Source: Saprolegnia diclina VS20 (taxonomy: Eukaryota; Oomycota; Saprolegniomycetes; Saprolegniales; Saprolegniaceae). Taken from it: a stretch of DNA of 32,451 nucleotides. Every line of letters begins with the position of its first letter. The stretch's first letter is position 1. Positions 11,422 to 21,788 of the stretch are shown here, one piece after another. The stretch spans positions 8,760 to 41,210 of the forward strand of contig NW_008246156.1 in assembly GCF_000281045.1 (NCBI RefSeq), given 5' to 3'. The notes below the pieces were generated by a model. It did not search any database, was not told the origin of the DNA, and saw only the letters and a list, made by a program, of their open reading frames with translations. A program made the position numbers and the translations under genes.

Positions 11422-12117
11422 CTAATGCATCGACACGAATGCTGCCAAGACAGCAGATAAGAGCGCTGCGGGGCCCATGGAAATCTCAGGCGCCGCCGAC
11501 TTGCGAAGAATCGCGACGGTCGCGTTGTAGCCCTGGCAGCGAATCTTGTTGGACTCACGCTGGATCGAGTCGCGGGTCTTGACCACTTGGACAAACTCGG
11601 TGGCGAGCGCCGACAGCTTGCCTTGCTCGAGAATGCCCGTCACGTTCTCGAGAAGCAGTCGCTCGGCGAGGACGTTGTGGATGTTGCTAAAGTACTGCGG
11701 CACGGACTTTGCGAGCGTGTCGCACTGCTGGAAGAGCGGCATGGACACGCAGATGTAGTCGGTGTTGACGAGCCGCGTCTCGGTTGTGAGCCCATTCGCG
11801 CAGTCGCCGACGGGCTTGCCCCACTCCATGGCCTCCGAGAGCTTGGACCGGAGGTACGACGCTTGCGCCGGCGTCACGGATGCGTTCTTAAAGACAAGCC
11901 CCTCGAGGTACAGGTCGGCGTTGCGGCCGGCCGAGTTGACCATGTCGGTCACTTGATCATTGGCGCGGTTGCACTCGGACTGCGCCTCAAGGTCGTTGCA
12001 CGGCGTCTGGCGGTATTCGTCCTTGTCCGAAAAGTAGTAGAGCGCACAGTAGCACCGCGCGTCGCCGAGGGCCACCCAGCACGCGAGCAGCGTCACGACA
12101 AAGCGAAGCGGTGGCAT
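11422..12117 (-). CDS. Secreted Cys-rich, probably GPI-anchored protein (paralog A)
   Basis: This intronless gene of 231 aa has a signal peptide at residues 1 to about 20 (MPPLRFVVTLLACWVALGDA). The mature part starts with RCYC. The family core follows: PCNDLEAQSECNRANDQVTD, MVNSAGRNADLYLEGL, a GDC motif, a YIC motif, PLFQQCDTLAKSVPQYF, NIHNVLAERLL and SNKIRCQGYNATV. I count eight cysteines in the mature protein, an even number suited to disulfides. N-glycosylation sequons include KNAS, ENVT and YNAT. The C-terminus is a small-residue stretch then a hydrophobic tail (ALLSAVLAAFVSMH), as in GPI-anchored proteins. I recognise no known family; it lacks the elicitin cysteine pattern. It is one of four paralogs in this cluster. 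Confidence 0.87.
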   Translation of the reverse strand: MPPLRFVVTLLACWVALGDARCYCALYYFSDKDEYRQTPCNDLEAQSECNRANDQVTDMVNSAGRNADLYLEGLVFKNASVTPAQASYLRSKLSEAMEWGKPVGDCANGLTTETRLVNTDYICVSMPLFQQCDTLAKSVPQYFSNIHNVLAERLLLENVTGILEQGKLSALATEFVQVVKTRDSIQRESNKIRCQGYNATVAILRKSAAPEISMGPAALLSAVLAAFVSMH

Positions 12118-12492
12118 TTCAAGGTGGAAGCAAAAGCTGAAATGCGCTTCGAACGACGGGATGCAAGCCGGCGGGTTGTGGCTCTACGCGTCGCTCTGTA
12201 CCAGATCTACCATCGTGAATGAACATGCAGGACGCTCATTCTGCCACGTTTGCTTGTCGTTGCTCGGAGATTCGACGCCATTGTAGTACCCAGTGTCTCG
12301 TATCTTGCACAATCAACCAGCACGCTAGGTTGGATCTATTGACAATCATAGTTGTCGCTGGACGTACGTCTCTCTGTACCTACACACGTAGTTGTACCTA
12401 TACCTACACGCGTAGTTGTTGTCGAGTGTCATTAACCCCAACCCTAGTCTTGGTGCTTTGCCGAAAGATGGTTTTATGTGTAGGATTACAGA
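12118..12492. other. Intergenic between paralogs A and B, with short repeat
   Basis: This 375-bp stretch lies upstream of paralog A and downstream of paralog B, both on the minus strand. It contains a two-copy 24-bp repeat at 12377-12420 and is otherwise unremarkable. It should include the promoter of paralog A. Confidence 0.5.
12377..12420. repeat. Two imperfect copies of a 24-bp unit
   Basis: CCTACACACGTAGTTGT at 12379 and CCTACACGCGTAGTTGT at 12403 differ at one base. They are spaced exactly 24 bp apart, between secreted paralogs A and B. Each contains a near-palindrome around ACACGT or ACGCGT. Confidence 0.85.
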
Positions 12493-13200
12493 TTAATACA
12501 TAGTCATGACGGCAAACGTGGCTGTGACGAGAGAAAGGGTTATGACGGTGGAGCTAGATTTGCGGATGACGTCGACGGTCGAGTTGTACCCTTGACAGCG
12601 GATCTTGTTGGACTCGCGCGCGATCGTATCTCGGTTCTTCACGGCCGCGACGAGCTCGGTCGCAACCGCTGTGAGCTTGCCTTGCTCGACGATGCCAGGC
12701 ACAGAGCTGTTGGCGCCGTCTGCGAGCAGCCGGTCGGCGAGGACGTTGTGGATGTTGCTAAAGTACTGCGGCACGGACTTGGCGAGCGCGTCGCACTGCT
12801 GGAAGAGCGGCACCGAGAAGCAAATGTCGTTGACGCTGGCGAGGTGCGTGTTGGTCGCGAGACCGTCGGAGCAATCGCCGATGGGCTTGCCCCACTCGAA
12901 GGCTTCCGAGAGCATGGACCGGAGGTACGAGGCTTGCAGCGCCGAGACTGTCGCGTTGCGGAGCAAGATCCCTTTGAGAAAGTTGTCGGCGTTGATGCCA
13001 GCCGAGTTGACCATGTCCGTGACCATGGCGTTGGCGCGGTTGCACTCGGACTGCGCCTCAAGGTCGTTGCACGAACTGCGCTCGTAGCCGCTGACCGACG
13101 ACCCGCAGGGTGGGAAGCTGCAGATTGGCGGGCAAAAGCACCGGGCATCAACGAGAGCGACTACTAGAAGCAGCAGCGTCCAGAACAGCGGTGACGGCAT
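12493..13200 (-). CDS. Secreted Cys-rich, probably GPI-anchored protein (paralog B)
   Basis: This intronless gene encodes 235 aa, starting at MPSPLFWTLLLLVVALVDA (signal peptide, residues 1-19). The mature N-terminus RCFCPPICSFPPC carries an extra cysteine pair absent from paralogs A and C. Ten mature cysteines are visible. The core SSCNDLEAQSECNRANAMVTD, GDCSDGLAT, DICFSVPLFQQC and SNKIRCQGYNSTV matches the other copies. Linker and sequon positions are conserved (RNAT, ANSS, YNST). The tail after DVIRKSSS is hydrophobic (TVITLSLVTATFAVMTMY), consistent with GPI attachment. Its start lies 330 bp from the divergent paralog C, the axis of the four-gene cluster. Confidence 0.87.
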   Translation of the reverse strand: MPSPLFWTLLLLVVALVDARCFCPPICSFPPCGSSVSGYERSSCNDLEAQSECNRANAMVTDMVNSAGINADNFLKGILLRNATVSALQASYLRSMLSEAFEWGKPIGDCSDGLATNTHLASVNDICFSVPLFQQCDALAKSVPQYFSNIHNVLADRLLADGANSSVPGIVEQGKLTAVATELVAAVKNRDTIARESNKIRCQGYNSTVDVIRKSSSTVITLSLVTATFAVMTMY

Positions 13201-13530
13201 TCTGGTAACTGGTCGAAATGCCAAAATGATTGAGCAGATTCGTACCAGATGTGCGATTCGTTGTCGTTGTTGAATTTCTCGCCAGATGGTACCAGAGTGA
13301 TGGTCGGCGCGTCGAACGATGTCTGACGATCCTGCAGCAATCCGTGATGAAGAGCCTCGAGTCTATGTGCGCTGGCAAAACGAATCTACAAGTCCCTGGC
13401 TTGTAGCCCACGCAGAGTTGTTAGGTACAGGGGACCTGAGCGATCGAACATCAACGAACGCACTCTGTCGTCCGCTCGACAAGTAGCTTCACCAACAGCG
13501 CTTGCTCGTCAACACATTTATCGGTTGACT
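13201..13530. promoter_or_regulatory. Divergent promoter at the axis of the paralog cluster
   Basis: This 330-bp region lies between the start codons of paralog B (minus) and paralog C (plus). No long open frame and no obvious TATA box are seen. Its position between head-to-head family members suggests shared regulation (inference from layout only). Confidence 0.5.
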
Positions 13531-14181
13531 ATGGCACGGCGACTCGTTCTTCTCTCGAGTCTCTACCTGGCGACGGCTGTGCTCGGCCGATGCTATTGCG
13601 GAGTCCCTGCCGCGTGCAATGACCTTGAAGCGCAGTCCGAGTGCAACCGCGCGAATGACCAAGTGACTGACATGGTCAACTCGGCCGGCCGCAACGCCGA
13701 CCTCTACCTCGAAGGTCTTCTCTTCAAGAACGCATCTGTGACGCCATCGCAAACGTCGTACCTCCGCTCCAAGCTCTCGGAAGCTTTCGAGTGGGGCAAG
13801 CCCGTCGGCGACTGCTCCGACGGGCTCACCACGAGCACCCACCTCGCCAACGCCGTCGACATTTGCTTCTCAATACCGCTCTTCCAGCAGTGCGACACAC
13901 TCGCAAAGTCTGTGCCGCAGTACTTTAACAACATCCACAACGTACTCTCGGAGCGACTGCTCAACAGCTCCGTGTCGGGCATTCTTGAGAAAGGCAAGCT
14001 GACGACGCTTGCCACCGAGTTAGTTCAGGTGATGAAGGTGCGCTCCTCGATCGCGCGCGAGTCGAACAAGATTCGCTGCAAGGGCTACAACGCGACCACT
14101 GAGATTCTGCTTCGCCCGTCGTCCGCTTGGACCAGCCCCTTGTCCTTCGTCGCCGTCACGATGCTAGCATTGCTTGTCTAG
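13531..14181 (+). CDS. Secreted Cys-rich, probably GPI-anchored protein (paralog C)
   Basis: This intronless gene of 216 aa is the shortest copy. The ATG at 13531 gives a clean signal peptide (MARRLVLLSSLYLATAVLG). The mature part starts RCYCGVPAACNDLEAQSECN, so the variable loop between the first and third cysteines is only a few residues. Eight mature cysteines are present. Core motifs are GRNADLYLEGLLFKNASV, GDCSDGLTT, DICFSIPLFQQC, PQYFNNIHNVLSERLL and SNKIRCKGYNATT. The C-terminus (PLSFVAVTMLALLV) is hydrophobic after a Ser/Pro/Thr spacer, fitting a GPI signal. It resembles paralog A in cysteine number but lies on the other strand. Confidence 0.87.
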   Translation: MARRLVLLSSLYLATAVLGRCYCGVPAACNDLEAQSECNRANDQVTDMVNSAGRNADLYLEGLLFKNASVTPSQTSYLRSKLSEAFEWGKPVGDCSDGLTTSTHLANAVDICFSIPLFQQCDTLAKSVPQYFNNIHNVLSERLLNSSVSGILEKGKLTTLATELVQVMKVRSSIARESNKIRCKGYNATTEILLRPSSAWTSPLSFVAVTMLALLV

Positions 14182-14400
14182 TGTCTTATTGGTTCTATAA
14201 GTTCTGATTGCTTCCGCTGCCCATCTCTGCTTCTCAGTGGCCGCCAGCGATCACGGTGGATCGCACGTCGACACAAATTTGGAGGTCACAAGTTCAACGT
14301 TCGGTTGTTGCGTGAGTTGTCATTACCGACCATCATTCTTGCGATTCAGCCAGAAAACCTGCACGCAGATCGACGACGTCACTTTACCTTTTACCTCCCG

Positions 14401-15108
14401 ATGGTCGCACTGCTGTTCGTGTTGGCTCTGCTCGCGGCGCTCGTTGACGCCCGCTGCTACTGCCCGCCGCAGTGCAGCTTCCCCGCCTGCTCGAGCAAAA
14501 GCGACTACCGACGCAGCTCGTGCAACGACCTTGAGGCGCAGTCCGAGTGCAACCGCGCCAACGATCAAGTGACCGACATGGTCAACTCGGCCGGCCGCAA
14601 CGCCGACCTGTACCTCGAAGGTCTTCTCTTTAAGAACGCATCCGTGACGCCGGCGCAAGCGTCGTACCTCCGGTCCAAGCTCTCGGAGGCAATGGAGTGG
14701 GGCAAGCCCGTCGGCGACTGCGCGAATGGGCTCACGACCGACACGCACCTCGCGACGATCAACGACATTTGCTTCTCAATGCCGCTCTTCCAGCAGTGCG
14801 ACGCGCTCGCAAAGTCCGTGCCGCAGTACTTTAGCAACATCCACAACGTCCTCTCGGACCGGCTCTTGGCCGAAGAGCTCAACAACACGATCTCTGGCAT
14901 CGTCGAGAAGGGCAAGCTGTCGCCGCTCGCAACTGAGTTTGTCCAAGTGATCAAACTGCGCGACTCGATCCAGCGCGAAGCCAACAAGATTCGCTGCAAG
15001 GGCTACAACTCGACCGTCGAAATCATCCAAAACAGCGCCGGATCGACCTCAACCCTGCGCATGACGGTCCTCTTCCTCACTGCCATCGCCTTCCTCTACA
15101 CTTTTTAA
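14401..15108 (+). CDS. Secreted Cys-rich, probably GPI-anchored protein (paralog D)
   Basis: This intronless gene encodes 235 aa. The ATG at 14401 gives signal peptide MVALLFVLALLAALVDA. The mature start RCYCPPQCSFPAC has the same extra cysteine pair as paralog B (ten mature cysteines). The shared core follows: SSCNDLEAQSECNRANDQVTD, GRNADLYLEGLLFKNASV, GDCANGLTT, DICFSMPLFQQCDALAK and ANKIRCKGYNSTVEI. Sequons include KNAS, LNNT and YNST. The C-terminus (MTVLFLTAIAFLYTF) is a typical GPI hydrophobic tail. It follows paralog C in tandem, 219 bp downstream, and precedes the beta-1,3-glucan synthase. Confidence 0.87.
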   Translation: MVALLFVLALLAALVDARCYCPPQCSFPACSSKSDYRRSSCNDLEAQSECNRANDQVTDMVNSAGRNADLYLEGLLFKNASVTPAQASYLRSKLSEAMEWGKPVGDCANGLTTDTHLATINDICFSMPLFQQCDALAKSVPQYFSNIHNVLSDRLLAEELNNTISGIVEKGKLSPLATEFVQVIKLRDSIQREANKIRCKGYNSTVEIIQNSAGSTSTLRMTVLFLTAIAFLYTF

Positions 15109-15581
15109 CTATAAGTTATCTAAGCATTCAGTATTTGCACGAATCGCAAGTTGCAAGCACAACCCGACGACACGAGCTCGTGGACAGCAGCAGGCCGAGG
15201 TCTTTTATCCGGACGTTCGGATACAGCGGGGCGACACCAAGAGCCGGCTGCCCCTCGTGGCCCCAGCCTTGGCTCTGGTCTTGGCCCCAGCCTTGGCTCT
15301 GGTCTTGGCTCTGCACTGAGATAAACTCGAGTGCTGACTGGTGCACCGAAGGAGAGATTCAGTGGCATCATTTGCGCAAAAGCAGAGACGAAATGAGCCA
15401 TGATACGGTCGTGTGGCGGACGATCTTGGTCATTTGGCTGCTGGCTCTCCTCACGAGTGCACTCTCCTATACAAAAACCAAGAGAGAAGACGTCCTTGTA
15501 CTCTCTCACTGTGGCGATCGAACAAAATATTGGCAAGATCCGGCTGCTTCACTTTCGAATCCTGCGGTGACGACACGCCCG
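15109..15581. other. Upstream region of beta-1,3-glucan synthase, with minisatellite
   Basis: This 473-bp stretch lies between paralog D and the preferred glucan synthase start. It includes a two-copy 24-bp repeat at 15261-15308. The glucan synthase frame is open through most of it, with another ATG at 15394. That start would add a hydrophobic segment (TILVIWLLALLTSAL), so a longer N-terminus cannot be excluded. Confidence 0.5.
15261..15308. repeat. Two exact 24-bp tandem repeats
   Basis: The unit begins CCCCAGCCTTGGCTCTGG and is repeated exactly at 15261-15284 and 15285-15308. It is CT/TGG-rich with strand-asymmetric composition and lies upstream of the glucan synthase. Confidence 0.95.
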
Positions 15582-18500
15582 ATGGACGGACTTGGACGGC
15601 AGCGCACGCTCCATGACGAAGGCGTCGGCCTTCTCCACGAAGCCATGGCCGCGCAGGCCACTGGCGACCACGCCGCCGCGGACGCCAGCTTTGCGCGCGC
15701 CCGCGCTGTCTTTGAGCAGGCCGTGAGCTTGCGCTTCGACCGCCTTCCCGAGAAGCACGCCGCCGCGCCGCTCGCCGCCAAGATGGATGCGTACCTGCGC
15801 ATGCTCTCGTCGCCGACGAACCGGGGCACGCACTTTGATGTCAACATCCTCGACATGCGCGCGCTGCCACCTCGCTTCCAGAGCGTCCACGCTGCCTACA
15901 CCACGTACGTCCCATGAGTCTTGCATTCTATGGCTCACGTGGACATGGTCGTAGGTGCCCCGGGTTTGAGGGCCGCGATGTCTTTGAGGCGCTCCAGGCG
16001 GCCTTTGGCTTCCAGGAGAGCAGCGTCGCCAACCAAAAGGAGCACGTGACGCTGCTGCTGACCAACTTTTGTGCGCACCTGAGCACGCCCGACGAGCCGG
16101 CGACCGTCGAGGCCGCGGCCGCCAAGTTCCACACGCGGCTCTTTGGCAACTACACCAAGTGGTGCGGCTTTGTGGGCGAGAAGCCGCGGACGTCGTCGTC
16201 GCCGCTTGTGGACATTGTGCTCTTCTTCCTCATGTGGGGCGAGGCAAGCAACTTTCGCCAAACGCCCGAGCTGCTCTGCTGGCTCTTCCACCACCTCGTC
16301 CAAGACGTCCGTCGCGACCACGCCGAGGCGCCGTTTCTGGAGGCGTGCATCACGCCCCTCTACCTCGAGCTCGCCAAGGAAGGCGACAAGAAGACGCCGT
16401 TGGGCGCGCGGGCGCCGCACACGGAGATCCGCAACTACGACGACGTCAACGAGTTCTTCTGGACGAAGAAATGCCTCAAGTACGCGCCTGCAACGATCGC
16501 GGAAGCCGTGGCCAGCGTCGACAAGAAAGGCCGCCCGAACGTCGTGACCAAGACGTTCCTCGAGCGCCGGTCGTGGCTGCGCGCGCTGGTCTCGTTCCGG
16601 CGCATCTTCCTCACCAACATCCTCCTCTTTCTGGCGACCGTGACGTTTGCGCTCAACATGGTGCTTCTCTGCCCGGACAACCCGATCATGTACACGGAGA
16701 ACGTCCTCCGGAACGCGTCGGCCTTTGGGAAGCTCTACGCCTCCGCCAAGCCCGGTCTCGACAACTCGGACGAGCGCAGCTACTTTATGGACGCGGGCGC
16801 CGACATGACAGAGACCAAGTGCAACGTGCCCAAGCTCGCGACCTGCCTCGGCATTGAGCTCATCACCGAGACGACGTTCGGGACGCTGCCGCCGGACTTT
16901 CGCAGTCTCATGAGCGACGTGGCCTTCACGCGCTGCCTCGACCTGACGTCGGGGCGCTGCACGTGCTACATGGACCTCCTCGATGCGTGCTTTGCGCAGA
17001 AGGGCAAGGCGACCGTGTACGCCGACGGCACCGACGCGACGCTCGCGAGCGAAAAGTCGGTCATCGTCTACGACAACAAGAACTGCTTGCCCAAGTGGCG
17101 CAAGGCCGCGATGAACGCGATCTTGCTGCGCGGCGACGGGCAGCTCAACTGCGCCGCGTGCCAGTGGTCGCTCACGACCGTTCTCGGCGCGATCCCGCAG
17201 TTTGGCCAGCAGCTGCTCGACTTTGAGCGCAAGGACATGGGCCCGCTCATGCTGCTCGCGAGCGGCGGCTGCATCGGGCTCTTGATCGTGTGGCAGCTCT
17301 TCAACCGGCTCTTCTCGCGGATCGGCATCGGCTTTGTCGGGCGGTCGCTGTACGTGCCGCTGCGCGTCGAGTGTCGCTACACGTGCTTTTGGGTCTTCCT
17401 CTTCAGCATCAAGCTCCTCTTCGACTACCGCTTCATGGTCAAGAGCCTCGTCGAGACGTCGCTCTTCATCTACGTCTCGGACCCGACCGAGTACCTGAAG
17501 GTGTCGTATTTCATGCTGCAGGTGCCGATCTACAACGTTTTGTACATCGCCTTCCTCTGGGCCCCGGCGTTCCTTGTCTTCCTCTACGACGCGCAGATCT
17601 TCTACGCCATCTTCTCGGTCCTCTACGGGTCCGTCGCTGGCTTCAACCTCAAGATCGGCGAGCTCCGGTCCTTCTCGGTGCTCCGCGCGGCCTTTGGGTC
17701 GATCCCCAAGGTCTTCAACCGCAAGATGGTGCCAAACCTGCTCGAGCCGCCCAAGGACAAGAAGGCCAAGAAGACCAAGAAGCAAGCGATGCGCTCGGAC
17801 GCCGACGGGCCGGGCCCCGAGCGCCACTTCAAGACCATGGACGCCAACGGGTCGTCCCCGCTCACGATCGCGACGCACGCCTACAGCGCGCTATTGGAGC
17901 AGGATGTGCTGAGCGACCGCGCGACCGAAGTGCTCTCGGTGGACGACGTGCCGCTGGACGAACGCCTGGAGCGCGAGTCGTCGACGTCGTCGTCCTCGAA
18001 CGGGTCGGTCAAGGCGCTGGATGCGGTCTTCGGGCTCACGGGCGCCGCGTACGAGCGCTCGATTCCGTTTGCGATGGCGTGGAACCAGTGCCTCGTCTCG
18101 ATGCGCGAGGCCGACGTGCTCAGCAACCGCGAGCTGAGCGTGCTCAGCTACCTCATTGACGCGCAGCGGCTCTATACGCCCGTGTTCCTCACCGCCGGCA
18201 AGCTGGACGAAAGCATCAGCATCGTGCTCGAGTGCGCGGCCGTCTTTGCCAAGCTCGAGAAGGACAAGAAGAAGACCAAGGCGCTCGACAAGGTGCAGGC
18301 GTCGATGATCGCGCGCCTGAGCAAGGACCCGCTGCGGCTCCAGGCCATCTTTGGCTCGTACATCTTTACGTCCAAGGTCCTCAAGCTGCTCATTGGCGAC
18401 CGCCACCCGGAGCTCCACAGCGTCTTCGCGTTTGTCGAAGAGACGGTTTTGACGCAGAACGTGCTCAAGGGCCTCGAGCTCTCGGAGCTCCACGCCGTGC

Positions 18501-21500
18501 GCTCCACGTGCGCGCAGCTCATGCGCGGGATCCAGACGACGGCGGCCAAGGCCAAGACGTCGCCCGAGGCCGTCGACCGGGGCCTGCCCAAGATCCTCGA
18601 GCTCCTCCAAAGCCTCTTTGCGCTCTTCAAGAAGGTCGTGCGCAAGCAGGAGCACCTCGTGGAGCTTCTCAGCGGCAAGGCCGGGTCGTTCATGACCGCT
18701 TCGGGCGAGTACCCGCGCGAGCAGCTCTCGTCGCTCCTGCACGACGAAGCCGCCATGGACATTGTGTCGCGCGCGTACCAGCTGCTCACGGTCGACAACG
18801 TGGACGCGGAGCCGCGGTCGCCCGAGGGCCAGCGCCGCCTGCGCTTCTTCGCCAACTCGCTCTTCATGGCCATGCCCGAGGCCAAGCCCATCGAGCAGAT
18901 GCACTCGTTCTCGATCGCGACGCCGTACTTTAACGAGATCGTCTTGTACTCGGTGGACGAGCTCACGGCCGAGAACGACGACAGCATCCGGCTGCTCTAC
19001 TACCTCCAGACGATCCACCCGGTCGAGTGGACGGCGTTCCTCGAGCGCGTCCACGCAGTTGACACGGCAGACGCGCTCACCAAGTGCCCGGAGGAGGTCC
19101 AGCTCTGGGCATCGTACCGCGGCCAGACACTCGCGCGCACGGTGCGCGGCATGATGTACCACGAAGACGCGATCCGGTTCCTCGCGTGGCTCGAGGTGGG
19201 CGAGAACGCGCCCATGCACGTGCGCGGCTGCCGCTGCAACCGCTGCATCTACCTCGACGAGATGGTCGCGCTCAAGTTCAGCTACGTGTGCACGTGCCAG
19301 ATCTACGGCCAGCAAAAGGCCGCGCGGCTGCCGCAAGCGCTCGACATCGACGTGCTCCTCAAGCGGCACCCGGGCTTCCGCGTCGCCTACGTCGACAAGA
19401 CCAAGGCGGGCGTCGACGGACCGGTCACGTACGCGTCCGTGCTCCTCCGTGCGGTCGGCGACCTCATCGTCGAGGTGTACCGCGTGCAGCTGCCGGGCAA
19501 CCCGATCATCGGCGAGGGCAAGCCGGAGAACCAGAACCACGCGGTGATCTTCACGCGCGGCGAGTTTGTCCAGGCCATCGACATGAACCAAGACGGGTAC
19601 TTTGAGGAGTGCCTCAAGATGCCCAACCTCCTCGCGACGGTCGACGACGCCAAGCACAGCCCCAAGGCGCCCGTGACGATCATTGGCTTCCGCGAGTACG
19701 TCTTCACGGGCGGCGTCTCGAATTTGGCCAACTTTATGCAGATCCAAGAGCTCTCGTTCGTCTCGCTCGGCCAGCGCATGCTCGCCATGTTCCACGTGCG
19801 GCAGCACTACGGCCACCCGGATGTCTTCGACAAGATGTTTGCGATGACGACGGGCGGCACGGCCAAGTCGTCCAAGGGCATCAACCTCTCGGAAGACATT
19901 TTCGCCGGCTTCAACTCGACGCTCCGCGGCGGCCGCGTCACGCACGAAGAGTTCATCCAAGTGGGCAAGGGCCGCGATGTCGGCATGCAGCAGCTCGCGC
20001 TCTTCGAGGCCAAGCTCTCGTCGGGCGCCGGCGAGTGCGTCACGTCCCGCGACGCGATGCGCATGGCGAGCCGCCTCGATTTCTTCCGGCTCCAGTCGTG
20101 GTTCTACGGCAACCTCGGCTGGTACTTCACGCAGACGATGACGGTGTTTGCGATCTACGCGTTCATCTACGGCAAGATGTACTTTTGCCTCTCGGGCATG
20201 GACAAGTTCTACCTCGAGACGGGCCGCATGGGCATCTCGGGCGTCCTCAACACGTCGTGGGCGCTGCAGTTTGGCTTCCTCTTGGTCGTGCCGGTTATTG
20301 CGGTCGTCGGCGTCGAGCGCGGCTTCCGGCACGGCATCAGCTACCTCCTCTGGAACATCATGACGCTCGGGCCGCTCTTCTTTACGTTCCAAATGGGCAA
20401 CCGCATGCACTACTTTGACCGGACGCTCATCCACGGCGGCGCCAAGTACCGCGCGACCGGGCGCGGCTTCACGATCAAGCACGAGAAGTTCGCCGAGCTC
20501 TTCCGGTTCTACGCGTTCAGCCACTTCTACCGCGGCGTCGAGCTCATTGCGCTGCTGCTCATCTGGCACAGCTACGGCACGTTTTCGTGGTGCAACTGCT
20601 CGTGGACGCTCGACATGAGCTACTACAAGGGCACGCAGCCGCTGCCGGCCGAGTGGACCAAGCGCTGCTTTGCGTCGCACTACCAAGAGTGCGTCGCGCC
20701 GACCGAGCAGAGCTACGGCATCATGAGCTACTCGCTCTGGCTCGTCGCCGCCACGTGGCTCTGGTCGCCGTTCATCTTCAACCCGAGCGGCCTCGACTGG
20801 GACAAGGTCATTGAGGACTACCGCGACTGGCAAAACTGGCTCCAGACGAAGAACGACTCGAGCCAGAGCTGGCTCGGCTGGTGGACGTCCGAGGTCTCGG
20901 CGCTCGAGCACTCGACGCCGTTTGCGCGATTCGTGTTTGTCGTCCGCAAGACGCGCTTCCTCTTCCTCGCGATCGGCATCTACCTGCACCTCATGTACCG
21001 CGTGGTCTACGCCAGCCGCAACGAGTCGGTCGCGACGGACGCCAAGACGAGCTCGACGCTCGCGCTCCTCACGCCCTACATCATCCTCGGCGCCTTCTTC
21101 GTCACGCTCTTGGTGCTTGTCTGCTGCGGCTACGTGGCCAACCGCGTGACGAAGCGCTGGAACAAGACGTTCAAGCAGAAGCGGTTGCGCCGGTTCAAGT
21201 TTGACCTGAGCATGCTGGCGCTCACGGGCTTTGTGTTTGTGCTGCTCTTCTTCATCGACATGTCGGACATCCTCGAAGGCGTCCTCGTGCTCGGCATCCT
21301 CGCCTACTGGTTCCTCCAGGTCATGCTCGGCCGCCTCAAGTACACGCACGTCATCATCGAGACGATGGCCGGCGCGTTCGACGTCGCGATCGGCTGGATC
21401 GTCTTTGGCCCGATCCTCTTCATCGCCATGTTCATGCCCTTCCTCGCCGCCTTCCAGCAGCGCGTCATGTTCAACTCGGCGTTCACGTCCGGGCTCGAGG

Positions 21501-21559
21501 TCGCCAAGCTTCTCTCCAACGACGCCAACAAGGCCAAGCCCAAGAAGCGCACCGACTAG
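15582..21559 (+). CDS. Beta-1,3-glucan (callose) synthase with MIT-like N-terminus
   Basis: This plasma-membrane GT48 enzyme polymerises UDP-glucose into beta-1,3-glucan, the main oomycete wall glucan. Exons 15582-15904 and 15955-21559 (50-nt intron, phase 2) give 1975 aa. Residues 1 to about 85 form helices resembling an MIT domain (LLHEAMAAQATGDHAAADAS). An FKS1-type domain follows near 180-290 (LVDIVLFFLMWGEASNFRQ). The first membrane block starts at about 330. The glucan synthase domain starts at about 1070 with FFANSLFMAMPEA and FSIATPYFNEIVLYS. It continues with LWASYRGQTLARTVRGMMYH, GKPENQNHAVIFTRGE (about 1296), AIDMNQDGYFEECLKMPNLL and FTGGVSNLANFMQIQELSFV, all hallmark callose synthase blocks. 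Multiple C-terminal membrane spans lie at about 1490-1955. The cytosolic linker is Lys- and Ser-rich. The start at 15582 is chosen because homology begins there; 15394 is an alternative. Confidence 0.97.
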
Positions 21560-21788
21560 CCCTTTGGCATATAACCTGACTAGCACTTTAACTTGCATAG
21601 CAGCACACTTTTGTACATCAATTTGTGCAACATTGTCATTTCCTGGGGTTGGTCGCGTTCGATTGGCCGTGGACTGGAACGCTGGATTCCCACTGGCTGG
21701 ATTTCTCGACGGAATTTCATCCAATCAAAACACGCGAAAAAGCTCCAGCCCACGTCGCGAGGTTGTGCAAACGAGCCAAGAAGATTTA

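Noticed and set aside
11422-15108. The secreted paralogs as elicitins
   Set aside because: The cysteine spacing, length (over 200 aa) and core motifs do not fit the about 98-residue, six-cysteine elicitin domain.
17891-21724. A 1277-codon open frame on the minus strand opposite the glucan synthase
   Set aside because: It is almost purely Glu/Asp/Arg/Val/Leu/His with no motif. This is the expected antisense reading of a GC-rich, codon-biased gene. The same applies to the 647-codon frame at 15935-17878 (minus).
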